Origin: Bacillota bacterium
Lineage (GTDB): Bacteria > Bacillota > Clostridia > Acetivibrionales > DSM-1351
Direction of reading: 5' to 3'
Assembly: GCA_023398105.1 (NCBI GenBank)
Contig: JAEWST010000002.1
Span: 1-64,000 of the forward strand
DNA: 64,000 bases
The notes beneath the pieces are model-generated. The model was not told the origin of the DNA. It was given only the letters and a program-made list of their open reading frames with translations, and did not search any database. Within the stretch, counting starts at the first letter, position 1, and the number at the start of each line of letters is the position of its first letter. Below are positions 45,445 through 54,885 of the stretch, piece after piece. The translations under genes and the position numbers were made by a program.

Positions 45445-45472
45445 AAAGTCTCCGATGCGGAGTCTCATTAGT
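45445..45472 (-). terminator. Terminator between btuD and cbiA
   Basis: Minus-strand GACTCCG-CAT-CGGAGAC-like stem (CTCCG / CGGAG core) followed by TTTTTATG, about 27 bases past the btuD stop. Short stem, but GC-rich. Confidence 0.55.
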
Positions 45473-45498
45473 GATTTGTTACCGAAATAATTGCAAGT

Positions 45499-46320
45499 TT
45501 ACCTTACAACAGTTAAGTTCTTCCTCTTTCTATATTTGGAAGGTATAATAAGGGGCTTCCCTGTTTCAGGGTTTTGTAGTACCTGTACCTCCATATTGTA
45601 CACCTCCAAAATAACTTCTTTGGTCAAGACCTCTTCAGGTTTCCCATTCTTAACCAGCTTACCATCATTCAAAAGCATAATATAGTCGCTATACTGAGAA
45701 GCTATATTCAAGTCGTGCAGCACGGCAACAATTGTAATTCTCCGCATTTCCACCATGTTGCTAAGTGTATCCATAAGTTCTATCTGGTGGTGTATGTCAA
45801 GCTGAGATATTGGCTCATCCAAGAGTATTATTGGTGTATCCTGCGTTAATGCCCTTGCCACCACAACTCTTTGACGTTCTCCTCCACTTATCTCATTTAA
45901 CTTCTTTTCTCTTAAATACCAAGTATTTGTTAATTCCATTGATTTTTGGGCGTATTCCAGATCCTTATCTCCCTCACTCTGAAACATTCCCAAATAAGGA
46001 TAGCGTCCCATTAGCACATAATCCAACACATTAAAGTCAACATCACTATTTGTGTTTTGGGAAACATAGGCTAATTTCTTTGCAAGCTCTTTACCCTTCA
46101 AATGCTCAATAGGAATATTATTTATAAATAAATCCCCGCTTTCAGGTTCAAGGCTAGCTACTATTGTTCTCAATAGTGTCGTCTTTCCCGAGCCATTCGG
46201 ACCAATAATACTGTAGAATTTACCCTTCTCAACTGTAAAATCCACGCCTAATATTATTTCACGACCGCCAAGAGAACATCTTAAGTTATTAGCTTCAATA
46301 GGGTATGTTTCTTTTTTCAT
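45499..46320 (-). CDS. btuD: Cobalamin ABC transporter ATPase BtuD-like
   Basis: A 273-residue ABC ATPase: Walker A IIGPNGSGKTTLLRT (about 38-52), signature LNEISGGERQRVVVARAL near 141, Walker B PIILLDEPISQLD and the switch His in VLHDLNIASQYSD. It is of the FecE/BtuD type for corrinoid or siderophore import. It overlaps the end of btuC by 4 bases. Assignment to cobalamin rests on the riboswitch upstream of the operon and the neighbouring cbi genes. Confidence 0.92.
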   Translation of the reverse strand: MKKETYPIEANNLRCSLGGREIILGVDFTVEKGKFYSIIGPNGSGKTTLLRTIVASLEPESGDLFINNIPIEHLKGKELAKKLAYVSQNTNSDVDFNVLDYVLMGRYPYLGMFQSEGDKDLEYAQKSMELTNTWYLREKKLNEISGGERQRVVVARALTQDTPIILLDEPISQLDIHHQIELMDTLSNMVEMRRITIVAVLHDLNIASQYSDYIMLLNDGKLVKNGKPEEVLTKEVILEVYNMEVQVLQNPETGKPLIIPSKYRKRKNLTVVR

Positions 46321-47372
46321 TGTCTAACCTTCTTCTTGGACTTAATTAGTAAATAAATAAAATAAGGTGCTCCAAATAATGAAGTAACTGCACCCACTGG
46401 TAACTCTGCTGGAGGCATTATACTTCTTGCAAGGGTATCGCAAATTACTAAAAAAACAGCTCCTCCAACAGCAGAATAAGGCAACATAGCCCTATGGTCA
46501 GAGCCAGTAATAAGTCTTGCTGCATGTGGCACAACAAGCCCTACAAATCCGATAATGCCGCTTACCGATACGCAAACTGCTATTAAGAGGGAGCAAATTC
46601 CCAGTAAAACCTTCTTAACAATTTCTACTCTAACACCAAGACTCTTTGCAGTTTCTTCATTGGAGGATATAACATTTAAATCCCTTGCAAAAAAACAGAG
46701 TACAATTACACCTATCAGGGTTATGGGGACAAGCAATACTGCTTGCTGCCAGCTTGCTGCATTAACACTTCCCATCAGCCACATGAAAATGCCCTCAATT
46801 TTGTCTCTTCTAAAAATCATTAAAACGGTGATGAGGGAGTATTCAAAAAGACCAACTGCAACACCTGATAACAAAAGATTTGTTGAAGGCAGCCTGCCTC
46901 CTACATTTGCAATTGCATAAACAACAATAGTGGTTACTAACGCTCCAATAAAGGCAAGTAACGAAACCATTCCAATTCCAAATAGAATACTTTCAAGACC
47001 AAAAACAATGGCAATAGTAGCACCTAAGCCAGCACCGTTTGATATTCCTAATACGTATGGATCAGCCATTGGATTCCTGAATAAGCCTTGAAAACACCCA
47101 CCTACAGTTGCAAGTATTGCACCTATTGCTGCAGCTAAAACTATTCTAGGCATTCTTATATCAAGCACAATCATTTCATGGGTACTATTAATTGAGCCTG
47201 TACTAATTAGCATACTTATACCTGGAATTTTGGAAAGCATTATTTTTATAGCACTCAGTATGCTAATATCTGCGATTCCTATTGTACTTGATATTAACAT
47301 TATAAAAACAAGTGCTACTAATGATATTATTAGCAATAATCTGTACTTTAGTTTCTTATTAAAATATGACAT
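46317..47372 (-). CDS. btuC: Cobalamin ABC transporter permease BtuC-like
   Basis: A 351-residue FecCD-family permease with about ten membrane helices. Family blocks include RMPRIVLAAAIGAILATVGG near the start, NPMADPYVLGISNGAGLGAT, GIIGFVGLVVPHAARLITGS and the last loop PAELPVGAVTSLFGAPYFIY. Start is ATG 47372 after AGGAGATAT, 7 bases after the btuF stop. It forms the import channel with BtuD and BtuF. Confidence 0.92.
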   Translation of the reverse strand: MSYFNKKLKYRLLLIISLVALVFIMLISSTIGIADISILSAIKIMLSKIPGISMLISTGSINSTHEMIVLDIRMPRIVLAAAIGAILATVGGCFQGLFRNPMADPYVLGISNGAGLGATIAIVFGLESILFGIGMVSLLAFIGALVTTIVVYAIANVGGRLPSTNLLLSGVAVGLFEYSLITVLMIFRRDKIEGIFMWLMGSVNAASWQQAVLLVPITLIGVIVLCFFARDLNVISSNEETAKSLGVRVEIVKKVLLGICSLLIAVCVSVSGIIGFVGLVVPHAARLITGSDHRAMLPYSAVGGAVFLVICDTLARSIMPPAELPVGAVTSLFGAPYFIYLLIKSKKKVRQ

Positions 47373-47379
47373 ATATCTC

Positions 47380-48369
47380 CTATTTAAAAGCTTCAGGATG
47401 AATAATTTTTGCCAGCTCAACCAAACCGTCTGCCAGTCTTACCCCTTGCCTGTTGATAAGATTTTCATCAATTTCATAAAGCTTCTTATTTTTCACAGCA
47501 TCCAAATCCTTATAGCCGTTTGTTGTTTCCAATCCCTGCTTGTAGCCTCCTACTGAAGGACAAATCATAATTTCAGGATTTTTTTCAATTAACCTCTCAA
47601 GACTATATTTCCAGTCCGTAACATCAGCTGCTGCATTATCTGCACCTGCCATTTCCAGAAGCTGTCCTATAAAGGTATTGTTGCCTGCAGTATAATCACC
47701 TGATTTGCCATATCCTATAACATAATATACTGTAGGCTTGTCCTTCCCCTCTACTGCCTTTTTCACACCCTCAACCTTTTTTTTCATATCTGATATTAGA
47801 AGTTCTGCTTTTTCATTGGAGTTAATTACATTACCAACCATTGAAATAGTTTCATATACTCCTTCAAAGCTTTCTTCGCCATATAATATTACAGTAGGTA
47901 TCTTCAGTTCTTCTAGCTTTGTCAAGGTATCCTTGCTAAAATGAGTAGATGCAATTACCAAATCTGGCTGTAGCTCTGCTATTTTTTCTATACTAGGCTC
48001 TTTTAATGTACCAACAGATTCTATTTTAGATGTGTCAGGAGGGTAATCACAATACTCTGTTCTCCCCACTAATATTGATTCTGCTTCTAGTGCAAATATA
48101 GTTTCTGTAATATTAGGTGCAATAGAAATAACTCTTTGTGGCTCTTTTTCAATTATTACTTCTCTATCATAAGAATCCTTGATGGTCATTGGGAAAACTG
48201 TTTTCTGTACAGTTGTATCTGCTGCTTTCTCGGAAGCAACGCTTGTCTCTATTGTTGAGCTTACTGAATTAACCTCCGTGGTATTTTGTGCTGAATCCTT
48301 TACATTTCCGCAAGCTGCAAGGCTAAAAATTAAAAATACTACTGTTAAAAATCTCAAAATTCTGTTCAT
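47380..48369 (-). CDS. btuF: Cobalamin-binding lipoprotein BtuF-like
   Basis: A 329-residue class III solute-binding protein. The lipoprotein signal LIFSLAACGN (lipobox Cys at 20) anchors it to the membrane. The binding domain starts near 66 (DSYDREVIIEKEPQRVISIA) and contains the long backbone helix typical of BtuF/FhuD. AGGGAG precedes the start. It is the first gene after the cobalamin riboswitch, about 370 bases away, and the first of btuF-btuC-btuD. Confidence 0.92.
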   Translation of the reverse strand: MNRILRFLTVVFLIFSLAACGNVKDSAQNTTEVNSVSSTIETSVASEKAADTTVQKTVFPMTIKDSYDREVIIEKEPQRVISIAPNITETIFALEAESILVGRTEYCDYPPDTSKIESVGTLKEPSIEKIAELQPDLVIASTHFSKDTLTKLEELKIPTVILYGEESFEGVYETISMVGNVINSNEKAELLISDMKKKVEGVKKAVEGKDKPTVYYVIGYGKSGDYTAGNNTFIGQLLEMAGADNAAADVTDWKYSLERLIEKNPEIMICPSVGGYKQGLETTNGYKDLDAVKNKKLYEIDENLINRQGVRLADGLVELAKIIHPEAFK

Positions 48370-48735
48370 ATCATTTCTCCCTGTAAAATTATTAATTTGA
48401 AAAAACTTTATTATCGCATTTAAAATGTTGGTTTTATGTCTTAAATATAATCAGACAATATAAGTGATTAAAGTCTTAATTTTGCATATAATTACCCAAC
48501 ATATTTGCAAGTATACCTGCAAACTTTACAGTGAAGACAAAAGTTAGTTATGCTTTAAAAGGTATAATATATGAAACCTTTTAGTTTATACATAAATAAG
48601 TTATTTTTCTTTTAATTTCTAAAGTCAATTACTATCGGCTAAAACCTCCTAGAAGTCATAAAACAAATCCAAACCCAAACTGCATTAAATGCATTTTTCA
48701 AGCTCTGAATACCCTAACCTGTAATAACTTTAGAA

Positions 48736-48777
48736 TAAAAAAATAATACCTTCATAATCTTTCATAAAGGTATTATT
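48736..48777 (-). terminator. Terminator downstream of the cobalamin riboswitch
   Basis: Minus-strand AATAATACCTT / AAGGTATTATT arms followed by a T run, about 107 bases after the aptamer. It is the likely expression platform. The 366 bases from here to btuF are AT-rich and show no other structure I can name. Confidence 0.75.
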
Positions 48778-48883
48778 TGCGAAAAGAATAATCATGTTAT
48801 CCTATATAATTCTTATTAAGCAAACTATACACTCCATACACTGTGAAGCCATAGCACTGCACACTTTCACATGCAGCAAATAT

Positions 48884-49070
48884 TGGCAGGTCTTCCGACT
48901 AAGACATCAATGTTAGCTCTCACCTTCCCAAGCTATTGCTCAGTGGCTTTAAAACAAATATATTCATATATAACATATTTGAGTTTTTGAGAGTCTCCTC
49001 CGTCATCACGGCAGCAGGACTGTTTGGGATTTGCACCCGAATTCCCTCTTAGTACCTAATAAACAGGTTA
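48884..49070 (-). promoter_or_regulatory. Cobalamin riboswitch
   Basis: Minus-strand conserved blocks occur in order: GGGAATTCGGGTGCAAATCC, CAGTCCTGCTGCCGTGATG (box region), GCCACTG, GGGAAGGTG and GTCGGAAGACCTGCC. High adenosylcobalamin should terminate transcription of btuF-btuC-btuD and perhaps the cbi genes beyond. Confidence 0.95.
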
Positions 49071-49231
49071 AATTTTAAAACTTTATGTTTATCAAGTAAC
49101 CAACATTTTAATATTAAGTTTTATTTCGTTATAATCATATCATATGTATATAAAAAGTCAATTTATTGTGCTAGTTTAATAAATACCTACGCACAAAAAT
49201 ATCTGTTCTCTAGAACTTTATATATAGTTGT

Positions 49232-49286
49232 CTCAACTTTCCATTGATAAGTTGAACACCTACAATTTTCAACTGGGAAAGTTGAG
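49232..49286. repeat. Fold-back element, copy B4
   Basis: 55 bp with perfect 11-bp ends CTCAACTTTCC / GGAAAGTTGAG and an inner AAGTTGAACACC. Lies between the cobalamin riboswitch and the divergent csoR-like gene. Confidence 0.6.
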
Positions 49287-49456
49287 TAGTTGATATTTAT
49301 AGTGCTATTATATAAAATAAGTAAAGAGCAGTATTAAGCTTTGTTTTATTGGGCAGGCATCATATAAGCGAAATTTAAGAATTATGTTTTTAATTAGCTT
49401 TATTATATATATAAGCTCTGTCACCAAATTAAATAACTCAGAAGGGATCATACATT

Positions 49457-49828
49457 ATGGAACAAAAACAGCCTCCCCATACTCATATATCGGAAGACGG
49501 CAAAGAGTACACCCATAGTCACTCTGATAATCAGGAACACAACCACGAACATAGTCACGAACATAAACACAGCCATAAGAATACCAAAGCAGTATTAAAT
49601 CGTTTATCCCGTGCAAGCGGACACCTTGAATCAGTTAAGCGTATGATAGAAGATGGTAAGGACTGCAGTGAGGTATTAATTCAATTATCTGCTGTCATTG
49701 CTGCACTTAATAATACGGGTAAGGTTATATTGAAGGATCACATTGAACACTGTATTGTTGATGCTGTTGAATTAGGAGATAAAGAAGCAATTGAAAACTT
49801 AAATAAGGCTATTGATAGGTTTATTTGA
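49457..49828 (+). CDS. CsoR-family metal-sensing repressor with His-rich N-terminus
   Basis: A 123-residue protein. Residues about 44-123 are a DUF156/CsoR helical bundle (LNRLSRASGHLESVKRMIED). The copper-site triad is spaced as in CsoR: Cys70, His95 and Cys99 (gaps 25 and 4). Residues 8-40 carry about a dozen His in HSH/HEH repeats, an extra metal-binding tail not present in ordinary CsoR. It should act as a DNA-bound tetramer released by Cu(I) or another soft metal. No copper ATPase or chaperone is adjacent. AGAAGGGATC precedes the start. Confidence 0.88.
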   Translation: MEQKQPPHTHISEDGKEYTHSHSDNQEHNHEHSHEHKHSHKNTKAVLNRLSRASGHLESVKRMIEDGKDCSEVLIQLSAVIAALNNTGKVILKDHIEHCIVDAVELGDKEAIENLNKAIDRFI

Positions 49829-49934
49829 CAAGTTATTTGCATAAGGTTTCTTAAAAAGTGGTAGCCATGCAAACTTAATATATTGCAAATCCTTTCGTTT
49901 TGTAAGCTTAACGAAATAGTTAAAGCAATCACCT

Positions 49935-50747
49935 TTATTTCTCCCAAAAAACAGTTGTCACCAGTGTTGTTATCCTTTCTGATATACTACCGTTTTTTTC
50001 TATTGATTTTAAATAGTCTTTTACATTTGCTATATCAACATCAGTTAACGCTTTACGCTGTTTTGCCTTATTAATATAGAATTGGCAGGCTTGCTCGTAA
50101 TTCCTGTCTGAATTCCATACTTGCCTTTCATAAGTAAATTCTGGCGAATATCCCAATTGCCACAGCATAGCAAATGTGTTGATTATCCCGTCATTAGCTG
50201 CGGATATACCCTGTTCTAGACCTAATAGCTTTTCAACCTCAGAATAAACTGAATCCTTACGCCTTGTAGGTTTACACAAAACGCAGTAACGCTTGCTAGC
50301 TGCAATCATTTTCTCCAAAGTAGCTGCATTTGATATAGCAGGAGTCATATGTGCAAATACCAAGTCAAAACGAGAGTTAAATCCACTATCCTCAAGAGAA
50401 AACTCATTCCAATCAGCGGTATACAACGTAACATTGTTTTGTTCTAATTCTTCTGCTCTCCTTTTACCATTCTCAATCATTTTAGAAGAAATATCCACAC
50501 CTGTTACATTTCTCACACTCTTTGCAATTGCAATTGAATATGCCGCAGCACCACATCCTAGGTCAAGCACATCATGAGAAGAATTTAGCAGCCCCTTGCT
50601 CTCTAAAAGCTGTAGAAATTGATTATCCTCAAAGGAAGGAAGCTGATTAAAGCATTGTGCATCTGCCTGTGAATCCCACATAGCTATTACTGCTTCAGAG
50701 TCATTATTTTTCGAAACCCAATTTTTTCTGATTTGCTCTAATGTCAT
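49935..50747 (-). CDS. SAM-dependent methyltransferase (class I)
   Basis: A 270-residue methyltransferase with the class I fold: motif I DVLDLGCGAAAYSIAIA near residues 60-76, acidic VTGVDIS after it, and FDLVFAHMTPAI as motif IV region. The substrate is unknown. Its start overlaps the stop of the ABC ATPase gene (ATGA), so it is the last gene of the fmdE-ABC-methyltransferase operon, which ties it to the transported species or its modification. Confidence 0.85.
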   Translation of the reverse strand: MTLEQIRKNWVSKNNDSEAVIAMWDSQADAQCFNQLPSFEDNQFLQLLESKGLLNSSHDVLDLGCGAAAYSIAIAKSVRNVTGVDISSKMIENGKRRAEELEQNNVTLYTADWNEFSLEDSGFNSRFDLVFAHMTPAISNAATLEKMIAASKRYCVLCKPTRRKDSVYSEVEKLLGLEQGISAANDGIINTFAMLWQLGYSPEFTYERQVWNSDRNYEQACQFYINKAKQRKALTDVDIANVKDYLKSIEKNGSISERITTLVTTVFWEK

Positions 50748-51529
50748 ACCGCTTTCACTCCTTTAAAATTACAATCAGGTATCGGAATTACTACCTTAAT
50801 CCCTTTATAATCAGCTATTGCAGCAGGCATATTATATACCGCCTCCAAACATTCAGGAGTCATTGTTTCAAGCCCTCCATAAGAGTAAATATGCCCATCC
50901 TTTAAGAACAAGTATTTATCACAATAGCGAAGTGCAAGGTTTAAATCGTGTATTACCACAGCTACAGCTATTCCACACTCTTTTGCAATATCACGAATAA
51001 TTCTCAGAACTTCATATTGATTTCTTGGATCCAAGCTACTGGTGGGTTCATCTAATAGCAGAAACTTTGGCTGTTGTGCCAATGCTCTTGCTAACATAAC
51101 CTTTTGCAATTCTCCACCGCTTATTTCATCAATATATTTTAGCTGAAGGTTATCAAGCTCCATTTTCTCAATGATATTTTTTACAATATCAAGGTCCTTC
51201 TTAGTAGCATCCCATTTAATATAGGGTTTTCTTCCTAAAAGCACAGTATCAAAAACGGTAATTCTAGAACCTTCATTTTTCTGTGCTACATATGCAATTC
51301 GTTTTGCAACCTCGCTTCTGTGCATTGAAAGAGTGTCCTGTCCAGAAACAAGTACTGTACCACCTTTTGAATTATAAATACCATTAAGACATTTCAATAA
51401 AGTGCTTTTACCAGCTCCATTATTCCCCAATATTGCAATAAGTTGATTATCCTCAATATCAAAGGAAATATCCTCCAAGATATCAATTTTTGTGTTATAA
51501 GCAAAAGAAATATTCCTAATTTCAATCAC
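50744..51529 (-). CDS. ABC transporter ATPase, BtuD/FecE type
   Basis: A 261-residue ATPase: Walker A ILGNNGAGKSTLLKCLNG near residue 34, signature ISGGELQKVMLARALAQQ near 135, Walker B FLLLDEPTSSLD, switch VIHDLNLALRYCD. The start is a GTG at 51529 after AAGGGGGAATC, inside the 3-prime end of the permease gene (8-base overlap). An upstream ATG in frame at 51709 would add an unrelated hydrophobic stretch and is rejected. It powers the neighbouring permease. Confidence 0.9.
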   Translation of the reverse strand: MIEIRNISFAYNTKIDILEDISFDIEDNQLIAILGNNGAGKSTLLKCLNGIYNSKGGTVLVSGQDTLSMHRSEVAKRIAYVAQKNEGSRITVFDTVLLGRKPYIKWDATKKDLDIVKNIIEKMELDNLQLKYIDEISGGELQKVMLARALAQQPKFLLLDEPTSSLDPRNQYEVLRIIRDIAKECGIAVAVVIHDLNLALRYCDKYLFLKDGHIYSYGGLETMTPECLEAVYNMPAAIADYKGIKVVIPIPDCNFKGVKAV

Positions 51530-52595
51530 GTTTTGATTCCCCCTTAAATAGAAGATATAAAAACATTGGTCCACCAATAAAACTAGTAATTGCTCCAATC
51601 GGCAAAATAACAGGTGAAATAACCACCCTTGCAAAAGTATCAGCCAGCAACAGCAAAACAGCACCTGCCACTGCTGATGAAGGAAGCAAAAAGCGATAGT
51701 CATTTCCAATAAATATCCTCAACAAGTGAGGAGCAACAAGTCCTATAAAGCTAATAATTCCAACCAACGCCACTGCTGCCGCAGATGCAAGGGAAGCAAT
51801 CATCATTGAGCATAAAATTAGAGCTTCTACATTTACACCAAGACTTTTAGCCGTATGATGTCCACTGTTTAAGGCGTTATAATTCCAACGGTTAAGCATA
51901 AAGTATATAAATGCTATAACAAAAACAATAAGCAGTATTATTAACTCTTTCCCATTTGTTCGACCCAAATCTCCAAATGTCCAAAATACAACTGCAGCCA
52001 CCTGAACATCATCTGCAAAATATTGCAATAGAGTTGTTCCGCCTGAAAACATTGCACTGAGGGCTACACCTGATAATACTAAAGCCTCAGGACCAATTCT
52101 CTTAATTCTAGACAGTATCAGCACAACAACTGCTGAAATTGCCCCACCCACAAAGGCACATATTGTTACAACATATGGATTATCTATTGAGACAGCATTT
52201 GCTGCCGCTGTAGAATTCTGTGTACCTGCGCCAAACACAATAATTGCTATAGTTGCACCAAATGCAGCTCCCTGTGATACCCCCAATGTTGACGCTGATG
52301 CAAGCTGATTTCGCAGAATGCTTTGCATAACTGCACCTGCTATAGCAAGAGTTGCTCCAACTAACACTGCTGTATAAATACGTGGCAGCCTTATATCATA
52401 TACTACAATTTCAGATTTTTTTGTTCCCTTCCCAACCAGTGTTTTTAATATATCAACAAATGAAATTCCTGCAGAACCTGCACTAATTGCTACTAGTGCA
52501 ATTACAATCAATAACACAAAGAGCACAGCAATGAAAAAAATCTTCCTTCGTGTAACTATTTCATAAGTAGATTGGGAATTTACCTTTTTTAACAT
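51522..52595 (-). CDS. ABC transporter permease, FecCD/BtuC type
   Basis: A 357-residue permease with about ten membrane helices. Family motifs RLPRIYTAVLVGATLAIAGA, ASTLGVSQGAAFGATIAI, LVGIISFIGLVAPHLLRIFI and PVILPIGAITSFIGGPMFLY are visible. GGAGATTAAG precedes the start, 2 bases after the stop of the binding-protein gene. Paralogous to btuC at 46317 but not close. Substrate is probably a metal oxyanion or metal chelate (see operon finding). Confidence 0.9.
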   Translation of the reverse strand: MLKKVNSQSTYEIVTRRKIFFIAVLFVLLIVIALVAISAGSAGISFVDILKTLVGKGTKKSEIVVYDIRLPRIYTAVLVGATLAIAGAVMQSILRNQLASASTLGVSQGAAFGATIAIIVFGAGTQNSTAAANAVSIDNPYVVTICAFVGGAISAVVVLILSRIKRIGPEALVLSGVALSAMFSGGTTLLQYFADDVQVAAVVFWTFGDLGRTNGKELIILLIVFVIAFIYFMLNRWNYNALNSGHHTAKSLGVNVEALILCSMMIASLASAAAVALVGIISFIGLVAPHLLRIFIGNDYRFLLPSSAVAGAVLLLLADTFARVVISPVILPIGAITSFIGGPMFLYLLFKGESKRD

Positions 52596-52597
52596 TC

Positions 52598-53728
52598 TTA
52601 ATCTCCAATCTTAATGGTTCCAAACCCAAAACCAGCTTCTTCTAGATGTTTATAGTAGTCTGAAGCTCCCAACATAAATGAAAATATTTCATTTGCCTTT
52701 TTAACTGCATCTAAGTCGGAAAATTGTTCGGGATATACAATTGATGCTGCATAATAGCAATCAGCCAATGCAATTTCTACATTTGTATAATACCAGTTAT
52801 ATCCCAGCATTGTGTACACCTTACCCTTCTGAACTGCTTTTAAGGATTTATAAAATTCACTATTGTTTTTGTAGTCTTTATTTACCAAACCGATGTTATT
52901 AGGATCCAGAAAAATTATGTCAGGATTCATTTCCAAAATTAATTCAGGATCAATAATTACACCCTTTGATGTATTATCAGATGCTTTAAATACGCTCTTG
53001 GCATTAATAGCTTCAAAGGGAGGGAAGTTCTGGTATGTGCCTTCAATGCCGTGTCCTCCCTTGAAGGAAACAGCACCTGTGTATACAGTTGGTTTTTCTT
53101 CCGCCTTTATGTCCTTTGTTCTATTGTTCAAATCATCCTGAATACATTGAATATAGTTTATAACTTCTTCACAGCGTTCTTCCTTACCACATACTTCTCC
53201 AATAACTCGTAAGGACTCATCATAATCATCTTCAAATAGTGTTCCGCCATTAATTACTACTACTGGAATACCTGTTTTGCTCTGAAGCTTTTCGGCATCC
53301 TCCTTTGTATAAGCACATATTATAACCTCGGGAGCTACCTTTACAATTTCCTCTACATAGGGTGTATATCCACCACTTCCACCTTCCCCAACTGAAGGTA
53401 GGTCTTTCCATTTGTCATAGTTTACCCAGTTATACGCTTTTACTAGAGTTTTCTCTTTCTCACCAGCTTCAACACCTACCACCAAATCCTGTGCCTGCAA
53501 ATAACACATCATTCTGAGTGCATTTGCCAAGGGAACTATGCTATTTACCTTTTGTGGTATTTCCACTTCTCTTCCTACTACATCCACAACTATTCGTTTA
53601 TCTGAAGCCGTTGCTATAACTTGTGTTGTATTAGAAATTGGCTTACTATTTTGACAGCCAGTCATTAATGTTGTTAAAAATGTAATACATAAAACCAAAA
53701 CAGCTAATTTTTTTATTTTCTTATTCAT
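52598..53728 (-). CDS. ABC transporter substrate-binding lipoprotein
   Basis: A 376-residue class III binding protein with a lipoprotein signal LTTLMTGCQNS (Cys at 25). The binding domain begins VVDVVGREVEIPQKVNSIVP. A segment SFKGGHGIEGTYQNFPPF near 220 is reminiscent of MolA/TroA-like members that bind anions or bare chelates instead of cobalamin; this is my impression from sequence only. The gene follows the FmdE gene by 12 bases and starts the transporter part of the operon. Confidence 0.88.
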   Translation of the reverse strand: MNKKIKKLAVLVLCITFLTTLMTGCQNSKPISNTTQVIATASDKRIVVDVVGREVEIPQKVNSIVPLANALRMMCYLQAQDLVVGVEAGEKEKTLVKAYNWVNYDKWKDLPSVGEGGSGGYTPYVEEIVKVAPEVIICAYTKEDAEKLQSKTGIPVVVINGGTLFEDDYDESLRVIGEVCGKEERCEEVINYIQCIQDDLNNRTKDIKAEEKPTVYTGAVSFKGGHGIEGTYQNFPPFEAINAKSVFKASDNTSKGVIIDPELILEMNPDIIFLDPNNIGLVNKDYKNNSEFYKSLKAVQKGKVYTMLGYNWYYTNVEIALADCYYAASIVYPEQFSDLDAVKKANEIFSFMLGASDYYKHLEEAGFGFGTIKIGD

Positions 53729-53740
53729 TACTATATTCTC

Positions 53741-54271
53741 CTACACCTCAAACCTGTTATAATCTGAATAGCAATCCAGACACACTTTTTTTCCCTCTTG
53801 TATTCTAATCATATTTTCAGAGGTTGCTTCTCCACAACACTCGCAATTAATTGAATTAAAAATTCTTGCATGCTCAGGTATTTGAACCTTTACTTCTGTA
53901 ATGTTAAATAACTCTTCAGGTGATTTACTTTGCATATAATGAAAGGACTCTTCTCTTGTCATTCCCTTTGGTCTGTCTTTTAGAACCAAACGAACTGCTT
54001 TTCCACTTGTTCTATTAATAAAGGAAAAAGCCTGCTTACCTCTCATATGAAAAAGTAAATTACCTTTGCCCACACTGCAACCCAGAATAACTTGTATTGC
54101 ATCAACCCCACAAGCATCATTCTCTGAGATACACACTATATTTTCATCCTCTGAAAAACTTAAATCTAATATTTTAATTGCATAGAGTGCAGCCTTATAG
54201 CCAATTGTTAGTCCACCACATACATGTCCGTGAAATTTTGCACATTGTTCCCACATTTGTTTTTCGTCCAT
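53741..54271 (-). CDS. FmdE-family protein with zinc ribbon
   Basis: A 176-residue protein of the FmdE (formylmethanofuran dehydrogenase subunit E-like) family. It has FHGHVCGGLTIGYKAAL near residues 13-29, SENDACGVDAIQVILGCSVGKGN near 48-70, then a C-terminal CECCGE...CLDC zinc ribbon near 142-168. FmdE proteins accompany molybdenum/tungsten enzymes and metal ABC transporters; the biochemical role is not established. ATGGAGGCG precedes the start. First gene of the five-gene operon. Confidence 0.88.
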   Translation of the reverse strand: MDEKQMWEQCAKFHGHVCGGLTIGYKAALYAIKILDLSFSEDENIVCISENDACGVDAIQVILGCSVGKGNLLFHMRGKQAFSFINRTSGKAVRLVLKDRPKGMTREESFHYMQSKSPEELFNITEVKVQIPEHARIFNSINCECCGEATSENMIRIQEGKKVCLDCYSDYNRFEV

Positions 54272-54885
54272 TATAAATCGCCTCCATATTTCATTCTTTA
54301 GAAATATATCACATTAAATTTTGAATTATAAGCCTATTAGGGGGATATATTTTCTTAAATCAGCCCTTTTTAGTTACTATTGAGTCCCCTAAAATAGATT
54401 ATTAACTCAACTTTCAAATAGTAATTTGAAAGCATGTTCTGTGCTATATGTTGTTCTTTAAATGGCTGAATAGTAACTTTTTTACATTTGTTTATATACA
54501 TGAATTAAATTTACACTAACATAAAATCAATTATTACTGGCTGAAATTCTTTTCATATTCATGTTTTTTTGTTAAAATTAAGTTGCAAACCCATTTGTAC
54601 TTAGAATTATATAAAATACTTAAAAATTACATACTTAACTAACTGATTCAACAATTCATGGAATATTGCTTACTTGGCATCACTTCATTTGTGTTATTTT
54701 TCTTGAATTATATAACTCAACTTTAGCAGCTCAAAATTTATTGCTTTCAAATTAATTAATGGATAGTAGGGTTAGAACTAATGGCATGAATTCTTTTGTG
54801 AAAAAGCTGACTGTTATGTACAAAAGTTTATCTATAGAATATATTTTCCCAAAAATAACGTAACATAGAGAAAGGAAGCTGCTTT
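54272..54885. other. Intergenic stretch between divergent operons
   Basis: 614 AT-rich bases between the FmdE operon and the BtrH-like gene. It contains two CTCAACTTT-type ends (54414-54424 and 54716-54724) with a downstream GGGTTAGAACTAATGGCATG that resembles element B1, so a decayed fold-back copy. No gene and no convincing promoter boxes were found. Confidence 0.4.

Noticed and set aside
51530..51709. Upstream extension of the ABC ATPase frame beginning with a hydrophobic, Cys-rich stretch
   Set aside because: It overlaps the conserved end of the permease gene, has no ribosome binding site, and the GTG at 51529 with AAGGGGG gives the normal family N-terminus.
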